A DNA stretch of 64,000 nt from Effrenium voratum (Eukaryota > Sar > Dinophyceae > Suessiales > Symbiodiniaceae): NCBI GenBank assembly GCA_963377175.1, contig CAUJNA010000591.1:673501-737500 (forward strand), in the 5' to 3' direction. Positions within the stretch are counted from its first letter, which is position 1; the number at the start of each line of letters is the position of its first letter. Positions 1-12,887 of the stretch are shown piece after piece. The notes under the pieces were generated by a model, which did no database searches, had not been told where the DNA came from, and saw only the letters and a list, made by a program, of their open reading frames with translations. Made by a program: the position numbers and the translations under genes.

Positions 1-3000
1 CCAAGCTGGTCTTGCAAAAGGAAACCCCGTTTCGGATGGACCCAAACCCAACACCTAGACTCCCCAAGTTTGGGAAACCCTCACTTGGAGCACAAAAGCT
101 AGGGTGTCAGTTGATACCCTGCTGATTTTCCGAGCGGAGAATAGCTTCAAGTCGATGTGAAAACCAAACTGTACCATGGTCAAAAGTCCTCAAGGTCATG
201 GTCTTGGGTCTCTCACGAGCGCCCGTCCGCACTTTGGTGCCGTCGAGGTGAAAAGAAGAGTCCGAAGCCATCGAAATACCGCATCACGGAGTATGCGTGC
301 AAATCTCACGGCGCTTGTCTCATTTCTTTTGCTAGATGCAAGCAACTTGTGAAAAATACTCGACAAGAAGCAATGTGAGAGTCCATTTACCTCTCTGAGA
401 CACAATCCCAATCCGACACTTGGCGTGTTGATCGTGGTCACGGCCCCCTTTGATCGGATGTGTCTGAAACCAGCAGGTTGATAATTCACCATCCCTTCCA
501 AACCCCAAAAAAGTCCCTGCCCCATTACACATCTAAGGGAAAGTCAGCCACGCCAATGGCCTCTGAGCTCACGCGGCGGGCGGGCAAATTTTGACCATGG
601 CACGGAACCCCCAGCCCCCCACTTCTCTGAGGGCTGAGCCCTTGCCCAGCGCACCTTTCGCCTGGACAGGGGGCGACAAGCGTGGCATGACCTTCCAGGA
701 AATGCTTCAGACATACGAGGGTTTCCACCTCACCACTGTCAAGGGAAAACTGGAACCTTTGATATAGTGCCTACACAGTGGTTCTATATCCCCCCAACAA
801 AAGGGGCGGGGGTAGCGCTTTGGGGGAGTGGAAACGCAACCGTCAATAATACGGCAGTGGTATGTAACCCTCCCATTTGCATCAATTTGCGTTTTAGCTT
901 GTGGTGAAGTGGCCAATCCGCCATTCGCTTGCTCACCCCCTGAATGCTGCCTATTGTGGTAGTATGGTGACAACAATACTACAATAGTGCGCAACTGTTC
1001 TAGTCGGATATCCAGGGCAGCCACTGAAAAACACAGTGACAAGTAACATGCTTCCATTGACATACTGTGGATGGGCAAAATCCACTTCGAACCAGTTGGA
1101 CAATGGGATGCGCCTCCAACTGGTGCCTGCGCGGATTGTCGAACATCTTACCCGGTGACCTCAAGTTTCTTCGTGATTCTTCCGGGATCTTCACTTTCAG
1201 ACTTTCCAAAGGCTTCCTTCCTCAAGGAGGGCCTTCAGGGATCAAATCCCCATCTTGCTCCGCGGATCGGCACAAGTCCCTGTTCCAAAAAAAAACATGC
1301 GAAGCCCCGCACCACCAGAATGCCTGCGACACCACCGATGCACTCAATGTCTTCTTGAGGGAAAGGAAGGTAGGTACCCGCTTGAACAACGCACATACAC
1401 TCAAAAGGTGGGATAAGAGCATGGTCTGGTCTGAGGGGGAAGGCTCAAATGGCTTTAAGGGTATTTGTCAGACTTTGAGCTACACAGCCCAAACCTCAGA
1501 CATCTTGGAAATTCCTAGATACGGATCCTCCGAATAACTCTTGCGCAACAGGCCCCCCTTTTCAGGGTTGCCTAGTTGCCCAGTGACCCGGTTGGATCCG
1601 TGCTACTTTCTCTCCGAGCATCAACCACACTTGCAGACAGTTACATCCCAGGGTTCTGCTTGAATGAATCAGTGAATCACCATTGAATCACCATGCTTCT
1701 TGCATGATCGCTGATTTCAATTCCAAGTCTCTGTCAGACCTTCCAAAACCCAAAACCCTTCAACCGGTTCCAGCGAGCCTTCCCGGAACCTCGACCTGCG
1801 GATGGCTGAGACCCTTCCAGCAAACCACTGGTATATATCAACACTCTCGGGAGATGTGATCCGCTGAGTGTGCTATGGCTTCCACTAACCCCCAAACCAC
1901 CTGGGTTTCAAGGGGACAAAGGGTGGACAACCGCTCGCTGGATAGCCTCTGCGTAAGAAGGTGTTCTCACAGAGGGATTAAATGATTTCAGCTATCCCTA
2001 AACCACTGATCAGCAATGTGTTTTGTTGCATGTGTGTGCATCTGGTGTGCGTTTGTCTCCAAAACAGGAACCCCACGACGAGTGGCTTGTTGCACGACCC
2101 CGAAGGGAAAATCAATGATATACTCCCATGTAGCTGTGGTAGAATAAGTATATTTCCTCCTCTTTTCTGTTGGTTAAAAACGGCAATTTGTTGGTTTTCC
2201 TTTAAAGGCAACCGGGCCAACCCTGGCTCAAGCAACAGGGCAATATGCAACATCAAGCAGCTGTCAGCAAATAATGTGTGACCCATGCAAGTGTTCCACC
2301 TATGGCGAAAGCATGCGTCTGCGGCCAAGTGATACAATCCTGCGATTTAACGCAACAAAAAAACGTTGATATGGACCATATGAACCAAACACGACATGCT
2401 TCTTAGAGAAAGCTCGTTTCGGGAATCGCGTTTTGGGCTCCATGTCAAATTGCAGGAGTAATTTGCCATTAAAAACATACAAATCAAGTGAGTTTGCTTC
2501 ATGATTCCATATGATTCCCCAGAACATCGACGGCCCATGTATCAAAGCTGCAGGACTGTGCGCGACGCAATCTTTGCCTGGTACGGTCTGTAGTACCCTT
2601 CCGGTCGATCTCGACCAGCGGGCTTTGACAAATATAGAGCAATTGGCCCAGGCGCTGCTATTCGCCCCTATTGGGAGTTGTGGCGCAGGTGCGTTTTTAG
2701 TTGGCAACTTAGTTCCCCGCTGACCCCAATGAGAAAAAAGTTGGCCTTTCTGGGTTGACCCCTTTTTTGAGCCAAACCCACCAAACAAAAAGCTGTTTTT
2801 TACCCTCCCACCAACTAACATGGAAGTGCACAAACCGCCCTTTCAAGAGGAAAGTCGTCTTTCTGCAGGGGTCTGTGCACTTCCATGTGTCCATACCCCC
2901 ACTGAACATCCCAATCCCCACTCAAATAGGTTCTAAAATGGGTGGTGAACCTATCCCAAAATGGGATCCCATTGGTTTTGACAACCACAGCCATGTTCAG

Positions 3001-5100
3001 TTGAGGGGGTCAGGATCTGAGCGTCCCAATGACCCAGCCTCCGCCTCAGGCCTCTGGCCTGCGCTCTTTCCAGCCGATTCCACAAAGGAAAGCCGCCGGG
3101 GGCGTGTTTTTTGTCAGAACAGGACACCCCGAGCGCGCGCGTTTGTATGGTTTTTAGGAACAAAAACACGATATGTTTGACACTTTTCCCATTTTTTGGG
3201 GGTACTGGATTTTGGGGCTGATTCAAAGGGAGTTTAAAATGGAAACCACCAGGTTTGGTGTTATGTCAAAACCAATTCCGGACGGTATCCACTGGGATTT
3301 ACACACTCAAGTCGATACTGACAACGCATCTTCAAAGGCGGAAACGGTTGGTGCAAATGCTTGTCAGCTTGGATCAACATCGCGGGCTGTGCAAAATAAA
3401 TGCTGGGCCAATGTGAATCCAGGCCAACTGGATACCCGTTGGAAAAAGCACGTCCTTTCGTACGGGACGAGTGGAAGTTACTTGCCAATACTGGAAACAT
3501 TGATTTGTGGGACCTCTTTTAGACCGACTCCAAAATGGAAGGAAGCCAGTCGAAAACCACACATGGAAAGGGCTGCAAAAGACTCAACAAAACTGTTTTA
3601 GACCAAAACCGCAAAAGAAAACACACAACGGCCGGTTCAGGTCGATGAAACTTGCAGTGGCAAGGATTGAGGATGCACCTGAGGGTTCTCCCTCTTTCAT
3701 ACCCGAAAGGACACGAACCAGGCAACCAACAAGCCCCTCATGTAGGATTAGTAAAAACCCCCCCCGGCCCCGATTCATGGTTTCCCCATTTGGCCTCCAC
3801 CAATACTAAAGTAAAGGGCACAAGGTTTGCACAAAAGACCCTACCCAATTATTTGTGGGGGCCTCCCCAAAAACCCCTGATTCATGGTGCCCCCTGCCAC
3901 CTCCCACCCTAAAAAAGCAGACAGCAATACTACTTTTCTCTTTGCAAGCCTGACAAACTAAAACGGCCACCCTTTGCTTTGCCCCTACAAAACTGGCTCT
4001 CCAAATAAGGCAGGGTTCCAAAAACAACAGCCCTCCGGACCTCCGATTTCTTTGCATATCCTTGTCTCAAACAAGGCTGTCGAGGTCACGAAGGCTACCC
4101 CTTCAAGGGCCATCCGGCCCGCATAATCCTAGCCCGAAGACCGAGCCTCCAACAAAGCACTACAAAACCCAAGAAAGGGTTTGGGATCTGGAGTTCTGCT
4201 CCCCAAAAAGGGGCACTCAAAGCTGACAAAGACAAAGGACCAAACTCAACAAGCCAAAAATATGATGTGTTTCCTGTATTCTTCCAACCAACCCGCCAAG
4301 AACGGGAATGGGGCTGTTTCAAACCATACTCAGTCATCATAATACGAGTAAACAAATAGTAATCGTTAAGCCCCTGGTATTCCCCACCTGGGTTTGTACC
4401 CGAAATATGGTGACCTCAAACCAGAAAAGGCGCGCCAGGAGATCAAAACTTGAGTCATAATCAAACCCTGGCTTTGAAATGGTCTACCCCAAGTGAAGAA
4501 ATATAATTGGGCGGCTATCCGCACCAATTTGGCTGTTCACTGGGGGTACGGGATGTTGACCCATGGCCATTTGCGGTTAGGACGTCGTACATGGGGTTGT
4601 GATTGTGGCCAACCGGGTCGCCGTCTGTGAAAAACCGGCGGCATTTCGAGCCCCCCATGGCCTCGCGCGGCCAAGGCGGCCAGAAACTGGCAGCTCAGCG
4701 GCGCCTCGCTATGGGGGGGCCGACGATAGCCGTCTGAGAGCTCCCGGATTCCCCTGGCTCCTTGGGAAACCCATGTAAAACACTTAGCCAAATCTAGGCT
4801 GCCCTCAGATCCCCCGCTAAAAGTTTAACTTGTAGTGAGTCAAATGGAAACTACCACTAAACACTAATAGGCTAAAAAGCCAAGGGGATGGCTGGGAGCC
4901 ACCAAGAAATGCAAATGTTCCCACCATGGGTGTTTTGCTGACCGCTTTTTGGGATCATTTGGCTAGATGAGGATCGCGACATGGAAACCAAACAGGGTAC
5001 CTGTTGAATGGTTGGCCCCAGCATTCCTGCACGGCTGCCATATCATGAACACCCCATTCGTGCTATTGCATTCTCATAGGAACTTCCTTCTGAAAACGTG
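1..5100. other. host DNA, no recognisable gene
   Basis: I find no open frame with protein-like composition or a recognisable domain here; the frames present are short and overlap on both strands. About 2,936-2,997 looks like a relic of the short inverted-repeat element best seen at 35,206-35,319 (it ends in a TTTTGACAACCACAGCCATG-like arm). About 4,798-4,890 is one copy of a dispersed repeat whose second copy is at 42,683-42,772. A GC-rich patch at 4,600-4,760 could hide an exon, but I cannot define splice sites for it. Confidence 0.6.
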
Positions 5101-5210
5101 TCTTATGGACTTCTGCTTGGGAGAGTGAAAGGAGGCTTTGACAACGGCAGCCTTGAAGTCATCAACTTGACGGGTCTTCTGGGGAATCCCGAAGCTACTA
5201 AGCCTGGCAA
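5101..5210 (-). pseudogene. retroelement reverse-transcriptase-like fragment
   Basis: Read on the minus strand, about 35 codons stay open and contain the string FGIPQKTRQVDDFKAAVV. This resembles the F-G-(V/I)-x-Q-x-x-K-x-R-x-(V/I)-D-D-F motif that I know from reverse-transcriptase-like proteins common in dinoflagellate genomes. No longer frame flanks it, so it would be a small decayed piece. The match rests on one motif and could be chance. Confidence 0.3.
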
Positions 5211-8200
5211 ATGGGCTCCGATAGCCTTGCGATAGCTTTGCCGTTCAAGCCTTTTGGGAATATAAAGGGACCCTCCACAACAAAAAGAAAACAATGTGTA
5301 GATGATCAGAGTGCTGCCGATATAGCCGGGCTAGTAATTAACAACCCTTCCGTACGAAAATCAACTCCCTTGGGGGTTGCTGCTAAAGGGCCACATGCTG
5401 TGGCCTGTATTCCTTCAGAAGGAACCTCGAAACCACGCGTCAAAGAAAAGGAACCTCCTTTATGAAGGGTCCTTTCAAAGAACTCCACTCTCATGCTCAA
5501 CTCTTAATGCAGCTATCTGGAATGATAAACCGACATGTCAACATACTACGTAGATAGCTCCAGTATCACCGAGTCGCTACTTTGTGTCAACATCGATATC
5601 AACTTCAGCACGCACGTACAAAATAGCACGTTGCCGAGGGTATGCCCCTGGCCGCATGAAACACCTCAATGAACAAACGGTTTACGGCTTTGGGCAATTG
5701 TTGGGTCACAAAAGGGCCCTGCCAAAAAAAAAGTAAAGGATCCAAAGAGCGGAGGCAAAACCAACTTGTTGGGATTTCAACCCTACGAAGCTCCAACTAA
5801 CATAGAACCTGACTGGAGGTTCCGAAGCACACAATCTCTATGAAGATCCTTGGATGCGTTTCACGATATTTAGGGACAGGGACACCCCAGACATGGGTGA
5901 ATCTCATTTTGAGCCCCTTTTTAACGTGCACTACAAACACCCATCTCCAGAACCGACAAACCCATATTTGACTTTTCTGGGGCCCACACAGGCATCGGCG
6001 CAGGCACAGGCCTGATGCCTCAGCGAACATCGTGAACCGGTCAAATCTGCAGGCTCCTTGTACGCTTTTCGGCGCGAGGGTGACATTTGTTCAATCTCCT
6101 TATGACGTCCTGATAGATAAGACTTTTTTTTACCACCCCAGATGCGTGGATCTTGACTCCGGGTCCTGTCAAAGCGCTAAAGCCTGCAGAAACTTGGGCA
6201 GTGTCACGATGTCACGACATGTAGCCGTCTACGTGGACCCTGGGGCGGACTAGCCAAAGAGCGAAAGGAAGTAAGGCCAGATGTGTCGGAGAGTGCTTCC
6301 TCACTTTCTTCGGCTTCCTTCATTCCAGAAAAATGACAACGGCGCCCTTGTCTGAAGCGCATGGCGGGTGCGCACAAACAAAACATGATATTTGCCCTGA
6401 AGTACGACACCGGATTGGAGGAGACCCCAGAAGAAGACTTATGCCTTTCAGAAACAAGCATTGCTCGACCCAGAGCTTGCAGACCGGTGACTCGGCTCGG
6501 CGCCCCGACTGGGCGCCGCCGCTTTCGCCTGAAAAGTGGAGGGCTGGTTCGGCGAATCTGTGGCATTCAGTTGGGCCAAACCATCACTGCGGTCCGTGCC
6601 AAAATGCCAAGTTTCCTTAGGCCAGAGAAGCAGAAACACCTGAGACAGGCTTTCGGGTTCCTGATTTGGTGACCTCCAAGCCCTAGCTCAGTATAAAAGA
6701 AGTGCTCCCAAAGACTCGGATGGCACGCGCTGGCCATGAGCTCCAAGAGCGTTGAAGAGGAAACTCCGATCCGAGCGCGGGTGCACGCGATATTCCAAGA
6801 CATCTGCATATGTTGTCAAACTCCGACCTGGATGAGTTCGGAATGTACTCAGTCATGATACAAAACGGACTTCTCAGTATCCTTCTCATGTCATGGCTTT
6901 TGCCGTAGGTTTACTTGTTTTTGCTGTTTTCGCTCTTCGGCCTGCAATTTCCTTTTGTCAAGCGTATCGTAGTGCACGGCACATTGGCTTGCACAGATTT
7001 TGCGACTTTCATCTCAAGTCAAAACACATTTCAAAGGCTCCTTCGGCTTTGTCAGTGGTTACGGCAAACCCCCACTGCGGCCACGACAAGCAATCGAGCC
7101 GTGTATGACAAATGATTACGTTCTCGCCAATTCGAATTCGAGGAGCTACGAGTAGGAAAAACAAACGTGTATGTACGTCTAGAAGCTTCTGGGTCGAAGA
7201 AGACATTTGCCGGCGGTTTGGCGTCCCCTTCACCTTCGGCCGGCCTCCTCGGCAGGTCGCACCTCGCGCGGCACGAAGAAGCCTCGGCTTTTCAGGCCGC
7301 GGGGGGGTGCACGCAGACGTGGCTTAGTCGAAAAAAAAACAGAAGAAAAAAAAGAGAGAGCGTTGGCGAGAGGGAAGCTGGTTGGCTTCCTGAAGCCCCA
7401 ATGGGCACCCTTTTTTCAGCCCTTTGTGGACGGGAGCAAAGGGGTCTTTTCCAAGGTCTCAAACCCAGGGATGGTCGATTTTCCCAATGGGACTTTTCTG
7501 GGTTTAAGTCTTCTTTGGGGGAATCAAAGATTGGAAATGGGGTCCTCCATCTTTGGAAACGACCACAGTACGGGCAAGGCTTATGGCTCAAAGCATTAGG
7601 AAGTGAAGTTGTTTTTCTTTTTTAATGGAAACTGACAAAAGGCCTCTTGAACAGCATTCAATAGCGTCGACTTCCATGATCTTCCATGATTGATGGGATG
7701 TTGCCCTGTTGGGGGCAGGTCAGAGAGACATCAGAACCCTTACTTCGGGGTATTTCCAATCCTCAAGCTGGTTGGTGTGTTGGGCACGCGGGGAGAAGGG
7801 GGGCAGCGGGTGGTCGATTTGGGGCAACTCAGCCTCAGGATTTCCAAACACCAGCCCCTTTCGCACCCAGCGCTGAGAAACATCAAGAAAAAACACCTCA
7901 TCCGCGAAAAACGGTTGTCGTGTTCCAAACCGGTTGAACATGAAATTTCCACGAAAAGCACCGCCACCTCTCACAATCAAATCCTGACATCAGCAGGGTC
8001 TACCCAAAACCACTTTGGACTCTTGCCGGGGTCCATGCTATGTTGCGCACAAGCAAACAATAAAAAAGAAGCTTAAGGGGACGGCTTTTTGGGGTTAACC
8101 AACTGTTGCGGATCCACCAAGCACAAAGAACAAATCGGCCACTGAACTACTGCGACTGACATGCTCCAGGAGCCCCGGCGCCGCGCTGGCGGGGTGGAAC

Positions 8201-8855
8201 TCGGCCTCTGTAGTAGGTGCTTGTTGAGTTTACACCCGTTGTATATTGCCTTATGTCCTTGTTTTGTTTTGTTTTGGTCTGTGTTGCTTTGCTTTGGCTT
8301 GCCTCCGTTTTGTTCGAATATGTATTTGTTGACTTGCACTGAGGCACATGTAAAGAGTCAGAAAGCTGTCATGATTGAGAAGGACGGCAGTGGCACCCAA
8401 CAGGACGCGGAGAAAGGAACTGCAACAATTGTCCTCTCTGGCTTTCCATGCTAACTCTGTCATGCAAGGGCGCTCACGGCCAACATGGAATGTGTTAATG
8501 AAAACAACCAACCCAGTGAAGCCCCTGTTGATGTCCAGCCTCTCCGTGTCTTGCAATGGCGTCCGTTTCATGTGAATCCCCTATCGCGTTCCACGCGACT
8601 TGCCAGGGATACTCCACGCATGAAACCTTCAATCAAGCCTGCTTCCCGATACATTGACCCCGCCTCGTGTACAGTCACGGCCATTTTCCCTCAAAGCTAA
8701 GACAAATGAATTGACCGACCTAGACTTAGATGCCCAGTGACCATGGGAAAAAAATCGGGACACCCTCTCTTGTTGCTTGAATTTAAACGGATCGGAACAC
8801 TTTCCCACAAAAAGGACACAGGAAGCGACCCACGCATTTTGACCTTGAGGCCTGC
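5211..8855. other. host DNA, no recognisable gene
   Basis: Intergenic or intronic host DNA. GC-rich patches at 6,480-6,600 and 7,230-7,330 have open frames but no family I recognise and no convincing splice pair. Long frames around 7,167-7,625 overlap several frames on both strands and have low-complexity composition, so I do not call them genes. Confidence 0.55.
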
Positions 8856-8909
8856 CCCCAAGTCCAGTCGACGCCTCGACTCCACGCGGGCCATGTCTTC
8901 CGGGTGCAC
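8856..8909 (-). CDS. candidate orphan exon (18 codons)
   Basis: On the minus strand an AG acceptor is followed by an 18-codon open stretch starting VHPEDMARVESRR, then a GC donor. The AG|G acceptor and GC donor match the splice sites of the dehydrogenase gene at the other end of the window. The D-x-A-R-V-E-S-R string recalls the N-terminal region of GTP-type phosphoenolpyruvate carboxykinases, but the similarity is too short to name the gene and I found no neighbouring exons. It may be chance. Confidence 0.25.
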
Positions 8910-11315
8910 CTGGGCAGACGAAGCCGAGTTTGGGAGTGCCGCAGTTTGAGACGGGTAATCTGTTTTTTGTTTTGTTTTTCCCCAGGGGGGGGACCCTTTC
9001 CTTGCAATTGGCGTGCTCAACGATGTTTGCCTTTTTCAGAGTCTTAAAATAGAGTCTACCCGAATGATAAAGAAGCAAGCGGAAAGCCGGACGTAATTTA
9101 TACCTGGCACTCTCTCTTAATCTTCACATACCAAGGATGTGATTGTGCCTCCCATGATGGGACTTCCATTGACACCCCAACCCAAAGTATGTCACCAATT
9201 GAAGGCCCCCGAAAAACAAGACAAGCTGTATGTGTCCCAGCCACGCTCAAAGTTGAAAACTCAACACAAATCCCCGCCTGTTGAAGGGCTGGCCTTGTTC
9301 TCCAGAGACTCGAGCTGCCTTTTTAAGGAACATCGCTTCTAGGCCAGCTTGCAAGGCACATTTCAATGACTGGGACGCAGTTCCCACAAACGAAAATGGC
9401 TGTGTGCTTGCACTCGGCGCGATGTTGGCAAAAATGGCAAGAACTCCCAGAACAGCTGCGCTGTCCGCTCACCTCGTAGGTGAAGACAGCTCAGCTCCGA
9501 ATTCTACTGGAACCCCAGCAAACCTTTGGAGGAATCTCCTTTTGCAGAGAAGCTGCGCTTGGATGGCTTGCATGAAACCCAGTCAGTTCTGCTCTCCTTA
9601 AAAAGCAACAAGAGAGCACCCCCCCTGCTGCGCGGTCTGCGCGTGGACACTTGGGCCCCCCTGCGCGCAGTGCCACTTTGAGCAGCGCAGCCTAAGGTCT
9701 TCCACTTGCCAGGACCTTCAAAAGGTTCACCTCTTGTCTTGGAACCTTGATGAATGGACCAAGATAACCAGACCAGACATGGCCAGGGCGGTGCAGAGTG
9801 AAAGGGAGATCGCTGAAAGCGGTCTCTTGCTTCCGAACATGAGACGCATGTGCAAGCTGTGAGTGAGGGAGAGACTAGACATGAATAAACAAGAAGACCC
9901 GAACATTGAACAGGTCAGCATTGGATTTACCAGGTCGGAAGAAAAGCCGGATGGTTGGGAACCGTGTAATTAGAGGGGTCAACAGGCAAACTCTGTTTTT
10001 TTTGGTTTGGATTCTGCTGGGCACAGTTGCAAAATGATAGCATGTTTGTTCAGTTTGGAACATTCCAATGTAGCTCTTAACAACGGTCACCCACTTCTGT
10101 TTGGAGGTTGAGGGTAGGGGGGAATGCATTGTTCTCTGAGACAGTGGAAGGGGAAGTCCATGGATGAAGATGTTGGAGGGGCTCGACAGTGAGTAGGGAT
10201 GAGTAGGGCTTGGAAGGGTTGGATCCAACCCGAACTGGCGAGGCATCGACCGGGAGAGCTTTAAACACTCCACGGTACTTCCCCCCTCATGATCCGATGT
10301 ATGTCCGAATATGATAGGCAATATCATTCGAATATATTGGGATACCTCCGGGGCTGTAGTGACTTAGTGGAGGCCTTGGATTAGAACTTGCGGTTCTAGT
10401 GAAGGCTGTATGATGCCTGAAAACCAATCCAAGTAAACTTTATGGTCTTTGCACGCGACGCATCGTCAGTAATCAGAGCCCTAGGACATGCTCTGCCTGC
10501 AACTGAAACCGACATCCACCGCCAAAAGTTGTGTGGCCTAAAAAAGGCTTCGAAATAGCTGGAAGATCACGTGTCTCTACGTTTGCCTCAACAAAACTCA
10601 TTCAATTCAATAAGTGGGAGAGTGGTCAGAAACTTTTGAAACACAGAGCCAAACGCGTCATGGCATAGCTTCATGGGCTGTTCACCATCCCCATCGACCA
10701 GGGCGTCCCGACTCCGGGCATCTTGAGACAAGCAACAGTGCTCAGCATCCTCTAGTTTCTATATTTCGAGATATCCTGACTGGAATGGACTCAGTAAGAC
10801 CTCAGTGTGAAATCCCGTTCAGTGGCATTCCTCAAGGCCATGGGGACAAGGACCGCCCTTGTTGGTTGTTGGTTGTGCAGGGAAGCCAATGTTGGTCGCT
10901 TATTGTTGGTGCTGAACAGATGTTTGAGGGCACTTTAAGAATTTCTAAAACCGTGAGACACAACAGACAGCGGGGATAGTTGTTTTCAAGAGACAGTTGT
11001 TTTGCAAGGAAGTTCAAGTACCCCTCAATTGGTGGATAGGGTTGGTTTGGGATTTGAACCCCAGCTCCTGCGAAACACGGGGAAATGGGGGAGGGTACCC
11101 CGCATCCAAACCATCAACCCAAACCAAAAAGAATTGCTCCAACAACTATTCAAGTTGACAGCACGGTTTTGAAAGACTTCCGTCCTCTTGAAAAGGCTCA
11201 AGGCGTACACGTCCATGACTGTTGGCAAAAAAGAGGTACCTAACATCCACCAAATTTCGAACTAAGCCTTTTGGCATAAGGTTGGGCTTTCAATGGGAAA
11301 AAGAAGGAAACTCAC
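8910..11315. other. host DNA, no recognisable gene
   Basis: No domain, RNA gene or well-formed exon recognised. Several frames of 60-150 codons occur on both strands in overlapping positions and have no protein-family features. Confidence 0.55.
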
Positions 11316-11411
11316 CGTAGGAGGTCCCATATTCCCTTGAACACGACACGGCCGTCACCGATCTCGCGGACCTGCAGCCGCTGTCGTTCCTCCAGGCTCT
11401 CCCATGCGCTC
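11316..11411 (-). CDS. probable internal exon of an unidentified host gene
   Basis: On the minus strand this 96-base open block lies between a good acceptor (GTAACAG|G) and a good donor (CTACG|GTGAG). It encodes about 31 residues, including WESLEERQRLQVREIGDGRV and FKGIWDLL. The composition is protein-like (amphipathic helix followed by alternating hydrophobic residues) and the codons are GC-rich at third positions, unlike the surroundings. I do not recognise the family and found no second exon that clearly belongs to it. Confidence 0.45.
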
Positions 11412-11925
11412 CTGTTACACAAATCACACGAGTTCAGGAATATGTTTCCAGTTACGTTTCCTAATTTTGCCGTTGACCCCTCTGCATTTTGGTGGGTCCA
11501 ATGGAAGTTTCCTCTGCTTCCCAAATTGCCATAAAGTCAAAGATACTGACAAACAAATTAAACAATGACCATGGGAAAACAGATGCTAGTGACAATCAGG
11601 CCATTACACGTTCTGGGGGTACAGATGTTGCAAGGGTAGTCTTGAAACAATCCTACAGTAAGGGGCCCTGAAGAGGCAAAGCACTCTTGCCAATCTTAGA
11701 TGTTTCCTCTACCCCAAAAGCATTGAGTCAAACTCAGGGTCTTCATTGGAATCCGCCAACAACAGGTGGCGTGTTGGACAAAGGAAATGCTCCTTACCTC
11801 TTTGCCTGTGACCCCCTGACCCCTCCCTTCCAAGACGTTCCACTAAATCCTTTCTTCTGGGTGCTGTGCGGAACACAGTTGCGCAAAAACATTGGGGTGT
11901 CCGATTCCCACCGGGTCCGTTTTTG
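11412..11925. other. host DNA, no recognisable gene
   Basis: Probably the intron upstream of the exon at 11,316-11,411, or intergenic DNA. Nothing else is recognised. Confidence 0.5.
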
Positions 11926-12219
11926 CCTGGGCAACATCGCCAGCATCACTTGGATCATCCGCATCAGCGCCTGCCAAGGATGCGGAAGATGCAAGTGATG
12001 CTGGGGATGTTGCCCTTGCTGGTGAAGGAACATCTCAAAATTAAGGAAAATGCACGGAAATGAATGACATGAAGTGAAATGAAAGAAAGGGAACAAAAAC
12101 AGACATAAAGGGACATGAGCCGAAGTGAAGGAAAGTGAAGGGAAATGAAGATCTTCGGGGGAAAAGCGGGGAAACAAATATTTTAGGGGGGGAGCTGGGG
12201 AGAAGATCCGGGGGGGGGG
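11926..12219. repeat. foldback-containing host repeat, copy 1
   Basis: This block recurs nearly unchanged at 12,593-12,883. It opens with an imperfect inverted repeat: GGGCAACATCGCCAGCATCA at about 11,930 pairs with the complementary arm ending in GATGTTGCCC at about 12,016, roughly 37 bases per arm with a few mismatches and a 13-base loop. After that comes an A/G-rich tail ending in GGAGCTGGGGAGAAGATC and a run of G. The arms can be read as Ala/Ser/Asp-rich peptide, but no gene is supported. Confidence 0.8.
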
Positions 12220-12592
12220 GAAATAAAAAATAAAAAGATAGGAAAATAATATGATAGTGAATCCTAAGGATTGGATGGGTGAAAGAGATCCCATCCTCAT
12301 TTCCCGGTCATTCCCATCTCTTCGTTCACAGTCATTCCCTGCAATTGTAGATCCCATGCCAGCCTTCTCTTTGCTTCGCTGGTGATGGGAAGGATAATAT
12401 GAACGGAGATGACGAAGGAATCCCATCTCCCATTCCCACTCCTCTCTTCGTTCGGGAGTGTTCATCGGGGGGGGTCTTGGGAAAAAAATGGAGAAGATCT
12501 CGGAAAAAATGCCTTAGGCGGGGAAAGGGGAGAAATGCTCTCAACAGGGAAAGGGGTGGAAAAGATCTTAGGGAGAAACATAGAGAAGACCT
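12220..12592. other. spacer between the two foldback repeats
   Basis: Mixed host sequence. From about 12,478 it becomes GA-rich with AAGATCTTAGGGAG-type strings, the same family as the long GA-rich repeat on the far side of the virus (33,985-34,530). No gene seen. Confidence 0.6.
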
Positions 12593-12883
12593 CCTGGGCA
12601 ACATCGCCAGCATCACCTGCATCATCCGCATCAGCGCCTGCCAAGGATGCGGAAGATGCAAGTGATGCTGGGGATGTTGCCCTTGCTGGTGAAGGAACAT
12701 CTCAAAATTAAGGAAAATGCACGGAAATGAATGACATGAAGTGAAATGAAAGAAAGGGAACAAAAACAGACATAAAGGGACATGAGCCGAAGTGAAGGAA
12801 AGTGAAGGGAAATGAAGATCTTCGGGGGAAAAGGAGGAAACAAATATTTTAGGGGGGGAGCTGGGGAGAAGATCGGGGCGGAG
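12593..12883. repeat. foldback-containing host repeat, copy 2 (virus insertion site)
   Basis: Second copy of the block at 11,926-12,219. It includes the same inverted-repeat head (12,596-12,683) and the same purine-rich tail. The homology runs to the GGGGCGGAGGGGG string immediately before the virus, where copy 1 instead continues GGGGGAAATAAAAAATAAAAA. Copy 1 can therefore serve as a reference for a nearly identical sequence without the insertion. Confidence 0.8.
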
Positions 12884-12887
12884 GGGG
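12883..12887. repeat. possible target-site duplication, left (GGGGG)
   Basis: Five G precede the A6 that opens the left terminal repeat, and six G (33,985-33,990) follow the T9 that closes the right one. A five-base duplication fits Polinton/PLV integration (5-6 bases), but a homopolymer in a G-rich repeat makes it ambiguous. Confidence 0.4.

Noticed and set aside
11040..11080. tRNA-like 3' end (GGGATTTGAACCCC)
   Set aside because: Flanking sequence does not form the remaining arms on either strand.
11794..12763. Frames of 140-220 codons on the minus strand
   Set aside because: They are translations of the duplicated foldback repeat and its C/T-rich complement, in Phe/Pro/Leu low-complexity.
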